A stretch of 64,000 nucleotides of DNA from Solen grandis (lineage: Eukaryota; Mollusca; Bivalvia; Adapedonta; Solenidae), in contig CM037780.1 of assembly GCA_021229015.1 (NCBI GenBank), positions 68,765,587-68,829,586 of the forward strand, given 5' to 3'. The translations under genes were made by a program, and so were the position numbers. The notes beneath the pieces are model-generated. The model was not told the origin of the DNA. It did not search any database and saw nothing but the letters and a program-made list of their open reading frames with translations. Position 1 is the stretch's first letter, and every line of letters begins with the position of its first letter. Shown in pieces: positions 23,201 through 33,975 of this stretch.

Positions 23201-24810
23201 AAAAAGTTACACAACTCACACAACAAAGACGTTGTCCCTTTGATTTGTGTAACGTGTGATGTTGGCATTGGTCCGTCAGTAAGTGAGCTGGTAAGTTAAA
23301 TAAAAATTCCGTTCCAAAATTAAAGTAACGAATGAAATAATATTAAACGTTGTTAATGAACTGACTATGTCTATTAGTATTCTCTTCCCTATCATATGTG
23401 TAGCGAGCACAGGCCCGACACATTTTCTGTAATATTTATTACAGTTAAACACTCCTATCCAAGCATTTGTATAGGGCTGAATATAAAGTAAAACTTACAC
23501 ATATCTTAGTACAATGCACGTCAACTAAACGGATGTCATGGATTTGTATCCGTATTCTAGACCATAACGAACAGATGATTAGATTCAAATAGTTTGAAAT
23601 TGATTTCATATCAAGTAATCAGTTCCATTAATTAATAACTTCATCAATGTATAATATGAATCAACAAAAACAAAGTTTAATTAGTATAAAATATGAATAT
23701 ATACATGTACACTAAATCCTTAAAATAGCCATTTGCCTGGATTTATATATGCAAGATCTCACACAGATCTCTGTCACACTAAGTTGACAAATAGCTGAAT
23801 TTTAGCTAAAATTGAAAATGGTCTTTTGGTACACGCTATGGTCAGCTGGTACCTTAGTGAGGCAGTGATTGTTGTGGAGCTAATGACTTGCATGATCCAA
23901 GCCTATAGAAATATCCTTTCAAAAACAACCACTAGCCAAAACGTTTTAAGTAAACTAGCTAGAAGCTATGAATATCCTGGATCCGGTCTATCATGATAGA
24001 GACCTGCAAATGCCTGGATAGTGGTATTTATCTTGGTTTGTGGTCTTAAGTGTTAGGGTTAGCGAAAAAATGCATGACCCGAACACGTTCATATCTACGA
24101 TCAAACACAAAGGGCTAGCTAGAGTCTTTATTTCCGAGACTGACAAAAACTATACCTCCCCCAGGACACAATTTTATTTCTTGAGTTTCCCGAACGGAAA
24201 TAAAAAATACTATCAATTATGTACACCTGAACATTAGAAAACAAATTACTTAAAGCATTAATCATAGCTTTTCCATTATCGTTAAAAGAAATAAGGAGAG
24301 GGAATAGACTTATTGCATTAATAATGGATATTTATCAGAAAATTAAGCCTAAAATCGCTTTAATGCATGGTGATTATTATACCTTCACATCAGATTACAA
24401 ATATCCAAATGAGTTAACATCACATTTGCATCTGTTGGTCGTTTTATTCTATGTCACCCGGACCGCGTTAATAATTCTTGATTTATACGCCTCATGTGTT
24501 TTGAACTGTGTCATCACGAGTCGTTGAGTACTTGACGTGAAGTAAGTCTAAATGGCAATTGATATCAAGTATCTCAATATACCGTAACTAGCTGTTTCCG
24601 TACTGAAGGGTCCCTATCAACAGAATATATAATTTTCTCGAGCATCATGCATGTATATTTAACAAATGATTAATTTTATATCAACTAGTGGTGCCTCCCG
24701 GAAGAACAAATGTTGCATTTCCAACACTTATATCGCAAATAGATAGGAAACAAATTTAACTATCTATTGAAATATCATTGGTCAGTATTTTGTTTTACAA
24801 AATAAGAAAA
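20271..24810. other. Intergenic, no gene seen
   Basis: AT-rich anonymous DNA. Four loose copies of a GGAGTGCTACAYTGGAAA-like word occur at about 21316, 21389, 21511 and 21550. A weak tRNA-like stretch lies near 21775-21815 (AGTGGTTCAATGG with GCGGGTCCGATG). A short cluster of degenerate TTAGGG words is at about 22970-23030, and a (CT)n tract at about 23052-23070. No coding exon with splice context was found. Confidence 0.5.
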
Positions 24811-24975
24811 GCAGTCGTGTCGGAGTGGTCATACCGACTTACTCACCGTCGTGTTCGACTCCCAGTCTGAATTCTCAGATTTTTCATGGGTGAAAGCTTT
24901 CCAGATGGCATGTTGTATGTCGGTGGACCTGCGTGTAAGCTCCATAAACACTCGGATCCTCCATAACATGAATCA
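24811..24975 (+). mobile_element. Diverged SINE fragment (family 1-like)
   Basis: GCAGTCGTGTCGGAGTGGTC is a tRNA-like A box and GTGTTCGACTCCCAG a B box. The body words TTTTCATGGGTGAAAGCTTTCC and GCATGTTGTATGTCGGTGG parallel the SINE at 3844-4080. Confidence 0.5.
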
Positions 24976-26263
24976 CATTCAAAACTTCTTGAGAACTATG
25001 TAGGGACTACCGGTACTATATTTTAACGACTGTGGAATGTCGTGGTCGAGGTTGAAACCCCTACCTCCCGGTTACGGGGCGAACGATTTAAACACTCTGT
25101 CACCGGAAATGGTTAGTTTGATGTAACGGTAGTTTGTGTTATGAACGGTTGTACGATTTTTTTTATTTCTTTTTACGATAAACATCATATTAGTAGTAGT
25201 AAACATCTTTAGATCTTTAGATGTGTCCATCTGGTTTTTGTCTGATAACAAAAAATGATAAAGGGCGCAGTTCAGTGGTTAACAGGGTTTTTCATAAGCC
25301 TCATGCGTAAAATACTGTTCCAACCCAGGAACTGTCGGTAAGCATAAGTTTGAAGAACTTGTTTCCGAATCGGCGTACAATAAAATAAGTTTAAAACTAA
25401 ACACTTCGGCCCGTATTACAGGGCTCAAAATTAACACTCGCATTTCAGCAAAATGCAAGTTGAAATTGAAGTTTGCGAGTTACGTTTTAAACCACTAGCA
25501 TTTTTTTTTGCGAGTGGATATTTTGGCTTAAACATTTTTTTAAAAATGTAATATGTGTAAATGAGATAATTTCAATAAAATAATCAATAACATCACCAAC
25601 ATTAGACAATCCTGTGACTTGTTTTAGTTTTACACCGATAAGTTGTTGTACGACTATTATAAAACGCGGGTCCGGTCTGTCGACTATGGTAAACAACACG
25701 CGGATACATATGTTAAAGCATTTGTCGTTTACCCGTAATATTTCTCCTAATGAATATTAATACTTGAATTCACTTTATTTTCTAATTATGATTATAATTA
25801 CAATGTCAAAACGAAAGATATCCAGTTTTGTTTTGTTTTGTTTTGTTTTATTCTTAAATCTGGTGATGTCAATGAACTTAGTACAGAATCTTAAATCTCC
25901 GAAACCAAACGCATAGAAATTATATGCAAAAAAAGAAATTTCAATATAAATATTGAAATGCGAAATTATCGAAGCAGTTGTAGAAAAACAGCATAATCAC
26001 TTTTTAAAAATCCATTAATTTATGAAACAGTGGTCCTAATAATAAACAAGCACATCAGGAGTAATTTCCATGAAAGTAAAATAATTTGAAAGAACGTCTG
26101 GGAATTTGCGAGTTGAAATTAAAAGCACTCGCATTTTTTTGCGAGAGGGGGGAAAATTAAATTTGAGCCCTGGGATTTCAGGCCTAGTCCTCATTATATT
26201 AACCAAGCTGCAATATTCTTCCTTTTACATAATGTTAAGAAAAAAGGGATCTAGATATACTAC

Positions 26264-26298
<35 letters not shown>

Positions 26299-26838
26299 TG
26301 TAAGTAAGTAAGTAAGTAAGTAAGTAAGCTATTATAGAGAAATGTGCTAATACATGTTATATACATGCAATAAATATCGAAGAAATAAGCACCCTGCCAT
26401 CATCAAATATTATATATATGAGGACCTCATTAATTTGTTGACTATACCAAGATGTGTGATTATGCTGCTTAGTCATCAGGAAGTTAAGTAGAGTACGTAA
26501 CACTTAACATCAGATTTGTCAAGGAGGGTCAGGGTGAAGACTTAACACGCGATATGTTCAGATGGCGAGCACAGTCTACTAATTTTCATCCCCTTTGAAA
26601 AATGTGTTTTATTACATACATGTATATTATAACGTAAAACTTCTTGTTGAACAAGAAATCGCTATTGGGTTCATGGAAAAAAAGTTTATAAACATTTAAC
26701 ATATGAATACAAACATTGTTTTTCTTGGAGGTTTGTCAGATATCTGTCAATTTTAGCATAATCAATACGTTCCGAACTGCTTATACTAAATAATAAAATA
26801 CAAACTTTATAGGAAATATTATGTTGAAGTAGCTTTTC
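24976..26838. other. Intergenic, no gene seen
   Basis: A tRNA-like piece lies at about 25263-25330 (CAGTTCAGTGGTTAACAGG). An (AAAAC)n-type tail at about 25824-25852, read on minus as AATAAAACAAAACAAAAC, suggests another LINE 3' end. A (TAAG)n microsatellite is at 26265-26328. The words GGGCTCAAAATTAACACTCGC (25421-25441) and its inverse near 26140-26170 suggest a fold-back pair around 25421-26172. Confidence 0.45.
26265..26328 (+). repeat. (TAAG)n microsatellite
   Basis: About 15 GTAA units with one interruption (GTATGTAA). Confidence 0.9.
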
Positions 26839-26949
26839 GTGGCTTTGTGTTTTGCTACGAGCAGCGTGGAAAAAATGATATGAAATGAGACCAAGGTCGA
26901 GCGAGATGTCAGTCTTTCCTACGTTGCGAGTAGCAAAATACAAAGCCAC
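26839..26949. repeat. Fold-back element with ~34-bp inverted arms
   Basis: The left arm GTGGCTTTGTGTTTTGCTAC (26839-26858) pairs with the right arm GTAGCAAAATACAAAGCCAC (26930-26949) with one mismatch. The pairing continues inward through CAGCGTGGAAA and TTTCCTACGTTG with some mismatches. It has no coding capacity and is probably a small MITE. Confidence 0.6.
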
Positions 26950-27838
26950 AAAAAGTGACGTCACGCTACCACTTATACTTGCACCCAGTGTTTTGCATGC
27001 ATTTGAGCCAGATAGTTTATAGCTATCTAAGAAGAGTTTATATCACGAGACTAAGAGTAGGCTAAATGCATGATTTTAGTGATCAGTTTTGAAAAATCTA
27101 GACAATTTTCTCACAGATCTACGATATAATTCTACACAAAACTATAAAACATCCAGCTAATCGAAATCCCTCTTTCACTTACACAGTTGAAAAAGGCAAT
27201 AACAGATGTTGTTATTAATTAGTTATTTATATGCAAAGAATCTAAATAAGTTTGAATAACGTGTAGATCTAATTCAATCAAAACCCTATAATTTGATGAG
27301 GATAAGTCAGACTTTTTCTTTTCTTTTCGCATGTTTATTGATGATTCTATTCCAGTATTTTCATTTCTTTTATGCAAGAAATCATTTTAACTACAACAGA
27401 CGTAACATATTCATTGTCGATATTTTACAACAACTTTCTGCTAAAAGCAATGATAACAGCGTCTTTATCTATGGTTTTAACACGAAATGAATTTGGTTGG
27501 ACTTGATCAAAACCACTTATCCACATTTGTTAAAAGTTCGAATGGTATAGCTCGATTTACTCCCATTTGTACTATTATCATTGAATATGGCTGTTTCTTG
27601 AAAGGTGTATGGAACAAAGGAAATCTGTATTAGTACTATTAGAAAGATGATGATTTCATTCTTCTAACACACAAATTTGAAGTCTTCATGGAAGGTATAC
27701 CGGTGAATATTTAAACAAAAACAATGTAATTGCCTAAAGGATAATCGAGTTATTAATGATTGTGTCGATTGAAGGAGATTGACAATATCTTTATTTTTCT
27801 TGATATTCCTGTATATTACAATTGTGCTTAAGGAAACA

Positions 27839-28666
27839 ATGAGGCAGGCAGGAATGGTTTGCTTTCTGCTACTGTGTTGCCTGAGTTTTGTTGCATTTTC
27901 ACAAACGAATCGAATGCCTTTCTTCCTGTGTTCGGAATACGCCGGTGACGTGGGAAATCGTGCAACATTACGAAACGAACGTTCGCCGGCTATTTCAAAC
28001 ATAACAAAAGAGTGCACGTGCCATGCCAGTGCTAAAGGCGCGTTTTCTATTATTTCATACCAAGTCATCGTGTTTTCGGGTATTGACGAAAATCCGTTAA
28101 AAATCACATATACGAAACTTGGAAACTTACAGAAACAGTCAGAGAACACATATTTTACTCACATGGACAACGTTACATCGTTTGATATTGGAGTGTTTGG
28201 AAACCCAGAGGCTCCATCTCGTGCTGCAGTCGAAATCACACTCACGACAACAGACCCAAGCGACACCATTCATCTAACATGTGAAACGAAAGACTACCAT
28301 CATGGAAATAACGATGACATTTTTTTCTTTGGCTTATGCAATTCTCTTTTAATAGTTACACTTGGCTCTTTATGCCTAGCGTTTCTGTTGATACTGTTTG
28401 GCGTGTCTGTTTCGCTGTGTTGCATAGTTCCTAGGAAACAACGCAAGAAAGTGACTGAGCTGAGAAAATCTCTTCTTATGATTACCGGAGTCAATGCTGA
28501 CAACGAGAGACCTGCCAGTGCAATTTATATGAACACGAGCAGTCGTTCCTTTAAAACGCCTTCGTTGCTAAATAACAGTCAGAAATATGCTATGGATGAA
28601 GCCCCACCTGCAGCTCATCAGGACTTGTATGAAAATGTCGAGTCGCGTAATTACGCCAATGTGTGA
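27839..28666 (+). CDS. Single-exon type I membrane protein with three YxN motifs in its tail
   Basis: Seen: an intact 275-codon frame starting at the first in-frame ATG (27839), in good context (A at -3). Residues 1-22 look like a signal peptide (MVCFLLLCCLSFVAFSQ). The ectodomain is about 23-160, with cysteines 31, 59, 61 and 148 and N-glycosylation sequons at N54 and N111. One membrane span is at about 162-196, followed by a basic stop-transfer (RKQRKK). The 80-residue cytoplasmic tail carries Y230-MNT, Y250, Y264-ENV and Y272-ANV. Three of these fit the YxN consensus for Grb2-type SH2 domains. Family not recognised; the small cysteine-bearing ectodomain could be a diverged Ig- or CUB-like fold, but nothing proves it. 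Inference: a cell-surface signalling receptor or adaptor phosphorylated by a tyrosine kinase. It has no introns; a minus-strand LINE 3' end begins 5 bases after the stop. Confidence 0.75.
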   Translation: MRQAGMVCFLLLCCLSFVAFSQTNRMPFFLCSEYAGDVGNRATLRNERSPAISNITKECTCHASAKGAFSIISYQVIVFSGIDENPLKITYTKLGNLQKQSENTYFTHMDNVTSFDIGVFGNPEAPSRAAVEITLTTTDPSDTIHLTCETKDYHHGNNDDIFFFGLCNSLLIVTLGSLCLAFLLILFGVSVSLCCIVPRKQRKKVTELRKSLLMITGVNADNERPASAIYMNTSSRSFKTPSLLNNSQKYAMDEAPPAAHQDLYENVESRNYANV

Positions 28667-28671
28667 TTATG

Positions 28672-28890
28672 TTTAGTTTAGTTTAATCATATTTTATTGC
28701 AATCATACATACATAAATACATACAATGTTTACACGAAATTAAATATTTAAACTAATAATATATCATGTAGATGAAAATAGTGTATTTATATTGAATTGC
28801 AAAAAGGATCGGGCCACAAGTTATAACAACATTAGCGGTCGGCCCTCTCCTAATAAATTAAATTGTATCAAAGTGGACTATCTTGAATAA
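28672..28890 (-). mobile_element. LINE 3' end with (TAAAC)n tail, minus strand
   Basis: On the minus strand, AATAAAATATGATTAAACTA is followed by AACTAAAC, a polyadenylation hexamer and then a short tandem tail. Upstream (higher coordinates), GAGAGGGCCGACCGC and GGCCCGATCCTTTTTGC look like LINE 3' UTR sequence. It lies directly against the stop codon of the gene at 27839-28666 and so may form part of that gene's 3' UTR in antisense. Confidence 0.45.
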
Positions 28891-28959
28891 CGTTAGTATT
28901 AGATTATCACCGTGACTAAACATTTTGTTAATAATTATTACAATTTACACAAGAAGAAT

Positions 28960-29008
28960 AATAAAGAATTTTCACAGATTAGATTGAAAAAAAAAAAAAA
29001 AAAAAAAA
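28960..29008 (+). other. AATAAA followed by a genomic A tract
   Basis: AATAAA at 28960-28965 is followed about 20 bases later by a near-pure A run (28987-29008), about 300 bases after the stop of the upstream single-exon gene. This could be that gene's polyadenylation site with internal A-rich DNA, or the tail of a retrocopied transcript. Confidence 0.35.
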
Positions 29009-30224
29009 GAAAAAGAACAATATTCAAAGGAAAATAAATAATGCAAAAGAAAAAAAAGATTTGTGATTATGATTTGTTAAGTATGACTTATTGGTCATTT
29101 TTAATATTTAATTTAATCCAAGCGATGCGGATCCGATCGCAGTGTAAAGTTCCTTTAATAAAAAAAATAAATAAATAAAATGAACTATAAGTTGATAACC
29201 GTTTTGTCAGACACGTAGGCCACTAAGGCATCTTGAAGTCGTTCAATACAGACATATTTTTTTGCAATCCGGGCAAAAAAACGGAATATGACGACAGAAT
29301 GATTATTAGTTTCAAAAAATATAATTCAGTATGTCTTCAGTTTGGAGGTAATGGCATTTTTTTAAATCCAAGCATGAAACTCATAGTCATTGACAAGTAC
29401 TTTTCTATGCGAAAACTGGAGACTGTTATGTTTATTGTATTTGTATTTGACTACACCATGATCCGATTCTTTATCACCAAACGTATTATCATATACATAT
29501 ATTGTATTACAAAAAAAAATATTGAAATCTCAGTGACCGTATTTGCATAATTCCATTAGCTAAAGATTAAAAGATTAATATTATCAATAACGACTTTAGA
29601 ATGTAAGACTTCGGTATCTTGTGTACACAAATGAGTTATTTCCAAAGTTCAGAGGAGGCCTCCGTGGCCGAGAGGTTAAAGTCGCTGACTTTAACACTCA
29701 CTCATATGATTTTCATGTGAAGAAGCCTTCCAGCTGGCTTGCGGTAGGTCGGTGTAGATCTATGTAGAAATGTGGTTAATAAAATATCTTGCTGTGTTTT
29801 GTGTTGAGTTACTATATGAGGTTATTCCTATACTCAGTGCTGAAATACTGTAAGAACTGTGGGAAATTCGACAATATACGTACGCGTATATGATTGGTAC
29901 GTTGTTTTTACATCTGTCGAGACTTAAACTGACACTTGCCTGTAGCTCATGAGTTGGACTAGTACTTAGCGCCCAAGTAATATTTTGAGGGGGTTTAGGA
30001 GGAATAGATGTCAAAGTACCAATTGTTGTATAATTATTATACTATCTAAGATTTAGTTGCTTGGGTTATTCAGGATCAGCGTTAATAGCAGAAATGCAAT
30101 TTTTCTTTGTCACAAACATGTATCATGGTATAGTAAGCTTGCTTTGTGCTTTCAGGAGAGTTTTGCTCATTGTCAGTTGAATTAAGCCACTCGTAATTGC
30201 AGTGAAGAAAGGTCTCTCAAAGTC

Positions 30225-30258
<34 letters not shown>

Positions 30259-31103
30259 AGATTTAGACTAAACTAGAGAGGGATGTTCACTTTACGTTTG
30301 TTTGTTTAAGATTTGTTGTTTTCAGTGGTATTGTTTAAGCTATATCCAGACCGTCTTGGCCAAATACTTAGGGTATAAATCTACTTTTAACTTGTTTGAG
30401 ATCGCAAATGTATGGTCATTTTATGGATATGTTGATATAACCTTTGTTTCGAAAAGAATGAACACAGCTGTTTTGTCTTATTTTTTTATATCATGCTTGT
30501 AAAATCGCTAAATCTTTGGATAACCCGAGCTACACGAATATTGTTCGATTTTTAAATATCAACAGTACATAGATATGCTGACTTGTGTTTTTATTAAGCC
30601 TATATTTGATGATTCATGGACATTCACCTGGTTCATTATGAATTATGTTTTGTGTCATTCCCTTTCATCCTTACTGACTCATAAAATAAAGCCTTTGACT
30701 ATTTTGGAATCAGCGAAGTTGACAATTTATAATAGAGTCAAAATAGAATAAGTTATACATTTAACTTAATCAGAAATATATATATATAAGACATGTTTTA
30801 TCACTTCGGTGTTGCTTTGAAGAGGGAAGATCACAGAAACGAACATTGGAAACTTATCGCGATTTTACTGTAAATAAAACACATTACTATAATGTTCTTA
30901 CAAGTCGAAGAAGAAGCATTCTATTTGGATGCTAAATGATAATTGAGTTACCGGTAGCTTTATGTTTTATTGGCACGGCATATCATTTAATATTTTTACC
31001 TCAAAACGTTCGAATGAAAGATGTGCTTAAACTCTTCGCGCCAAACGCTTTGTTAACGCGGTCGGTAACTTAACTGACTGTAAAGTGCATATGCCTTGTG
31101 ATG
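29009..31103. other. Intergenic, no gene seen
   Basis: AT-rich DNA with a truncated SINE (29656-29760) and a (GA)n tract at about 30223-30254. Open frames at 29233-29550 and 30302-30502 lack splice context or recognisable domains. Confidence 0.5.
29656..29760 (+). mobile_element. Truncated SINE (family 1)
   Basis: GGCCTCCGTGGCCGAGAGG and AAGTCGCTGACTTTAACACT match the head of the SINE at 3844. The B-box segment is deleted, and the body resumes at TTTTCATGTGAAGAAGC and runs to GCTTGCGGTAGGTCGGTG. Confidence 0.75.
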
Positions 31104-31206
31104 CATCGTCGAATTCCCCCGGCTGACTTATTCCGTTTCACTACATCAGGACGGCCTGATGTCATATAGTGAAACGGAATAAGTCAGCCGGGGGAATTCG
31201 ACGATG
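31104..31206. mobile_element. 103-bp fold-back element with 9-bp target duplication
   Basis: The arms are perfect inverse copies: 31104-31143 (CATCGTCGAATTCCCCCGGC onward) against 31167-31206. The 23-base centre contains a nested palindrome CATCAGG-ACGG-CCTGATG. The direct repeat CTTGTGATG flanks it at 31095-31103 and 31207-31215. A 9-bp duplication is typical of Mutator-like elements (8-11 bp), although hAT-type 8-bp cannot be excluded because the first base could belong to the arm. It has no coding capacity. Confidence 0.8.
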
Positions 31207-31720
31207 CTTGTGATGATGACACGGACACTTTGCGTCAAGTGGATAACAAGTTGTTAACAATCAGTCCCGACCGGAAAGGACATTTAAAACTTGGTCTATT
31301 TATAACGATTCGTGCAGGGGCTTGCATGATGTAGGACACAGATTTCGTTTCAGCAGCACATTCCACATGTACATGTACATGCTTTCTTTACAAAGAAAAA
31401 CAGAATCAACTAATTATAAATGTCCTACCTGAGTTTGAACCATAATAATTACTGCCATACGTGTACGACTTTTTATGAGAATAGCACAGCAAGAGTAGGA
31501 AAAAGTAATCACAATTATGGTAAAACGTTAAAGGTCCTGATCGATGGCATTTCATGTCGTTATGAGATGCAATATCCCTTCAGTAAAACTGTCATAAAAC
31601 GTACATAATGTGTAAAGTGTAATGGACAATTGACATAAATATTCTTTTATTACTAATATTTTTATCACTTGCACATAAAACGATTGTATTTATTCTGTTG
31701 CTTACGTAACTGCAACAGTT

Positions 31721-32395
31721 ACAGTATTTCAGTTTCCAAGTCCAGCTAGTCACGAGTGAAGCAATACAGTATTTCAGTTTCCAAGTCCAGCTAGTCACGA
31801 GTGAAGCAATACAGTATTTCAGTTTCCAAGTCTAGCTAGTCACGAGTGAAGCAATACAGTATTTCAGTTTCCAAGTCCAGCTAGTCACGAGTAAAGCAAT
31901 ACAGTATTACAGTTTCCAAGTCCAGCTAGTCACGAGTGAAGCAATACAGTATTTCAGTTTCCAAGTCCAGCTAGTCACGAGTGAAGCAATACAGTATTAC
32001 AGTTTCCAAGTCCAGCTAGTCACGAGTGAAGCAATACAGTATTTCAGTTTCCAAGTCCAGCTAGTCACGAGTAAAGCAATACAGTATTTCAGTTTCCAAG
32101 TCCAGCTAGTCACGAGTAAAGCAATACAGTATTACAGTTTCCAAGTCCAGCTAGTCACGAGTGAAGCAATACAGTATTTCAGTTTCCAAATCCAGCTAGT
32201 CACGAGTAAAGCAATACAGTATTACAGTTTCCAAGTCCAGCTAGTCACGAGTGAAGCAATACAGTATTTCAGTTTCCAAGTCCAGCTAGTCACGAGTAAA
32301 GCAATACAGTATTACAGTTTCCAAGTCCAGCTAGTCACGAGTGAAGCAATACAGTATTTCAGTTTCCAAATCCAGCTAGTCACGGGCGAAGCAAT
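31721..32395. repeat. 45-bp minisatellite, 15 units
   Basis: Fifteen units of exactly 45 bp with almost no indels, of the form ACAGTATTWCAGTTTCCAAG, then TCCAGCTAGTCACGAGT, then RAAGCAAT. W is T or A, and R is G or A. From unit 9 the order is T/a, A/g, T/a, A/g, T/a, A/g, giving a 90-bp dimer. Units 11 and 15 share CCAAATCC. The last unit is changed (CACGGGCG). In one minus-strand frame the T-type unit is open (15 residues), but the A-type unit introduces a stop, so it does not code. Confidence 0.95.
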
Positions 32396-33804
32396 ACTTC
32401 GACCGCTAAAAGGCATCAGGGTTGAACCGTCAGCCTACTACAAGTTGACTGGAAAGCCTCTTCACATACCGGACTGGGCTTGATCTCAGACCAGTGAAGG
32501 GTTAAATGTTAGCATTCCAAAATCTATAAACACTCGGTCATGGCGGTCTACAACACATTTATGTCGTTTATAAACTGAACTTTAAAAATCCATATTGCAT
32601 CATTATGACTGTAATCAGGTTAATGCCAGTGGATCCACGATGTTCACAACTTATGTTAATATTTGATATTCTTGTAACACGAGAGAACTTAATTTTAATT
32701 TAAATTTAATCATTCACCTTCAGCTTGACGTCTATATATAAATTAACTGGTCACATAAATAGGTCCCATAAAAAGCAACAACGGATGGATGGCTGTCTCT
32801 CGATCTTGATTAGATCTTTCTCGATTCAAGGTGTCACTTGAGCAACTACAGTACTCTGAATAATATGACACTGTTCGGTAATAAAACCATGTTTGAAATA
32901 TATTAAAAAAGTAAGGTTTAACAAAACGCAATGTTGTTATGCCTATCAACTTATAGAAGTATACAATAAAATTGGAACTAACAAAAGTACTGGACCCCGT
33001 TTCGATAAACGTCGTACAAAAAAATGTATATTCATACGTAAACCTACAGATATTAAAAATAAAGCAAGGAAATTGTTATCTTTTGTTCAACTTTGTTATG
33101 CAAATAAGACATACGTATACAACGTGTAGAACAACAACCAAATTGTCCGTAAAAAGTTCACTGAAACGGGCACCTGATTTTTAAAATGGCACATTAAAAT
33201 CCTGACAATGCATTAATAAAGACAGCTGTATAATGCGTCATAAATTTACTTTAACATAAACTTTTGTGGTAATACAGTTGTACTTTATAAGTCGGAGGTG
33301 CAATCTTTCGTGAAAGACATTTCCCTACGACAATAACTAGTACACTGGCAATAGAACCGCGTAATTCGGCTGTGTGCAGCCAGTTTCATTAGAATCTTGT
33401 TTTTCAAAAGATATTTATGATTATCTTTTCTACTGCACACACACACACACGCACGCGCGCGCGCGATGCAACACGCAACTAATATTGCGGTTCTAGTGCA
33501 AGTAAAATGATAATAATAATAATTGCCTATCAAATTTTGGGCTGAAATAACTAGCAAATTATTTGTCTCAATGTTTTTTTTATCTTAAAATGAGTTGGGA
33601 GACAGTGACAAAACATTGACTAAGTGCTATATAGGAAACAATGTATAAATCTTAATTTTAATACACAAGTAATGAATAATGTTTGATAGGTATATCATGC
33701 AAAAATAATAAAGAAATGTGATAAAAAAAAGATCAAAAGGTCGTGATAAAAGTTGAAAATATATCCAACAAACAAGCGACTTTTTATGAAAATGGTATAC
33801 ACAT
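32396..33804. other. Intergenic, no gene seen
   Basis: AT-rich. A (CA)n then (CG)n tract lies at about 33437-33464. Open frames at 32893-33184 are on low-complexity AT-rich sequence without recognisable domains. Confidence 0.5.
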
Positions 33805-33975
33805 ACGAGGGGTGATCCAGAAGTTCGCGGACTTTCCCTATAAATCGGACAATTGTTGGTGTACAAAAAAAGTAGATAATAACAAGTATATTTGTGGAAT
33901 CGCGTGTATAGAAATCAAATGTTTTCTGCAATAGATACGGAAGATAGTCCACGATCTTCTGGAAATACCCCTCGT
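33805..33975. mobile_element. Small mariner-like MITE
   Basis: The left end ACGAGGGGTGATCCAGAAG (33805 on) is matched by the inverse of the right end, ACGAGGGGTATTTCCAGAAG, with both continuing into TTCGCGGAC / ATCGTGGAC. It is about 171 bp long with no coding capacity. The ACGAGGG..GAT..AAGTTCG form resembles mariner-type terminal repeats; a clear TA duplication is not seen on both sides. Confidence 0.5.

Noticed and set aside
27779..27838. Upstream extension of the membrane protein by 20 residues
   Set aside because: It would need a TTG start; the first in-frame ATG is at 27839 and gives a clean signal peptide.
27664..28149. Minus-strand open frame of 161 codons
   Set aside because: It lies antisense to the well-supported gene at 27839-28666 and has no recognisable domain; it is a shadow frame.
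31592..32395. Possible repeat protein (15-residue unit SWTWKLKYCIASLVT) on the minus strand of the minisatellite
   Set aside because: Every A-type unit creates a stop, so the array cannot be read through.
31700..32400. Regular 45-bp units considered as a CRISPR array
   Set aside because: There are no unique spacers between repeats, and the window is from an animal; it is a minisatellite.
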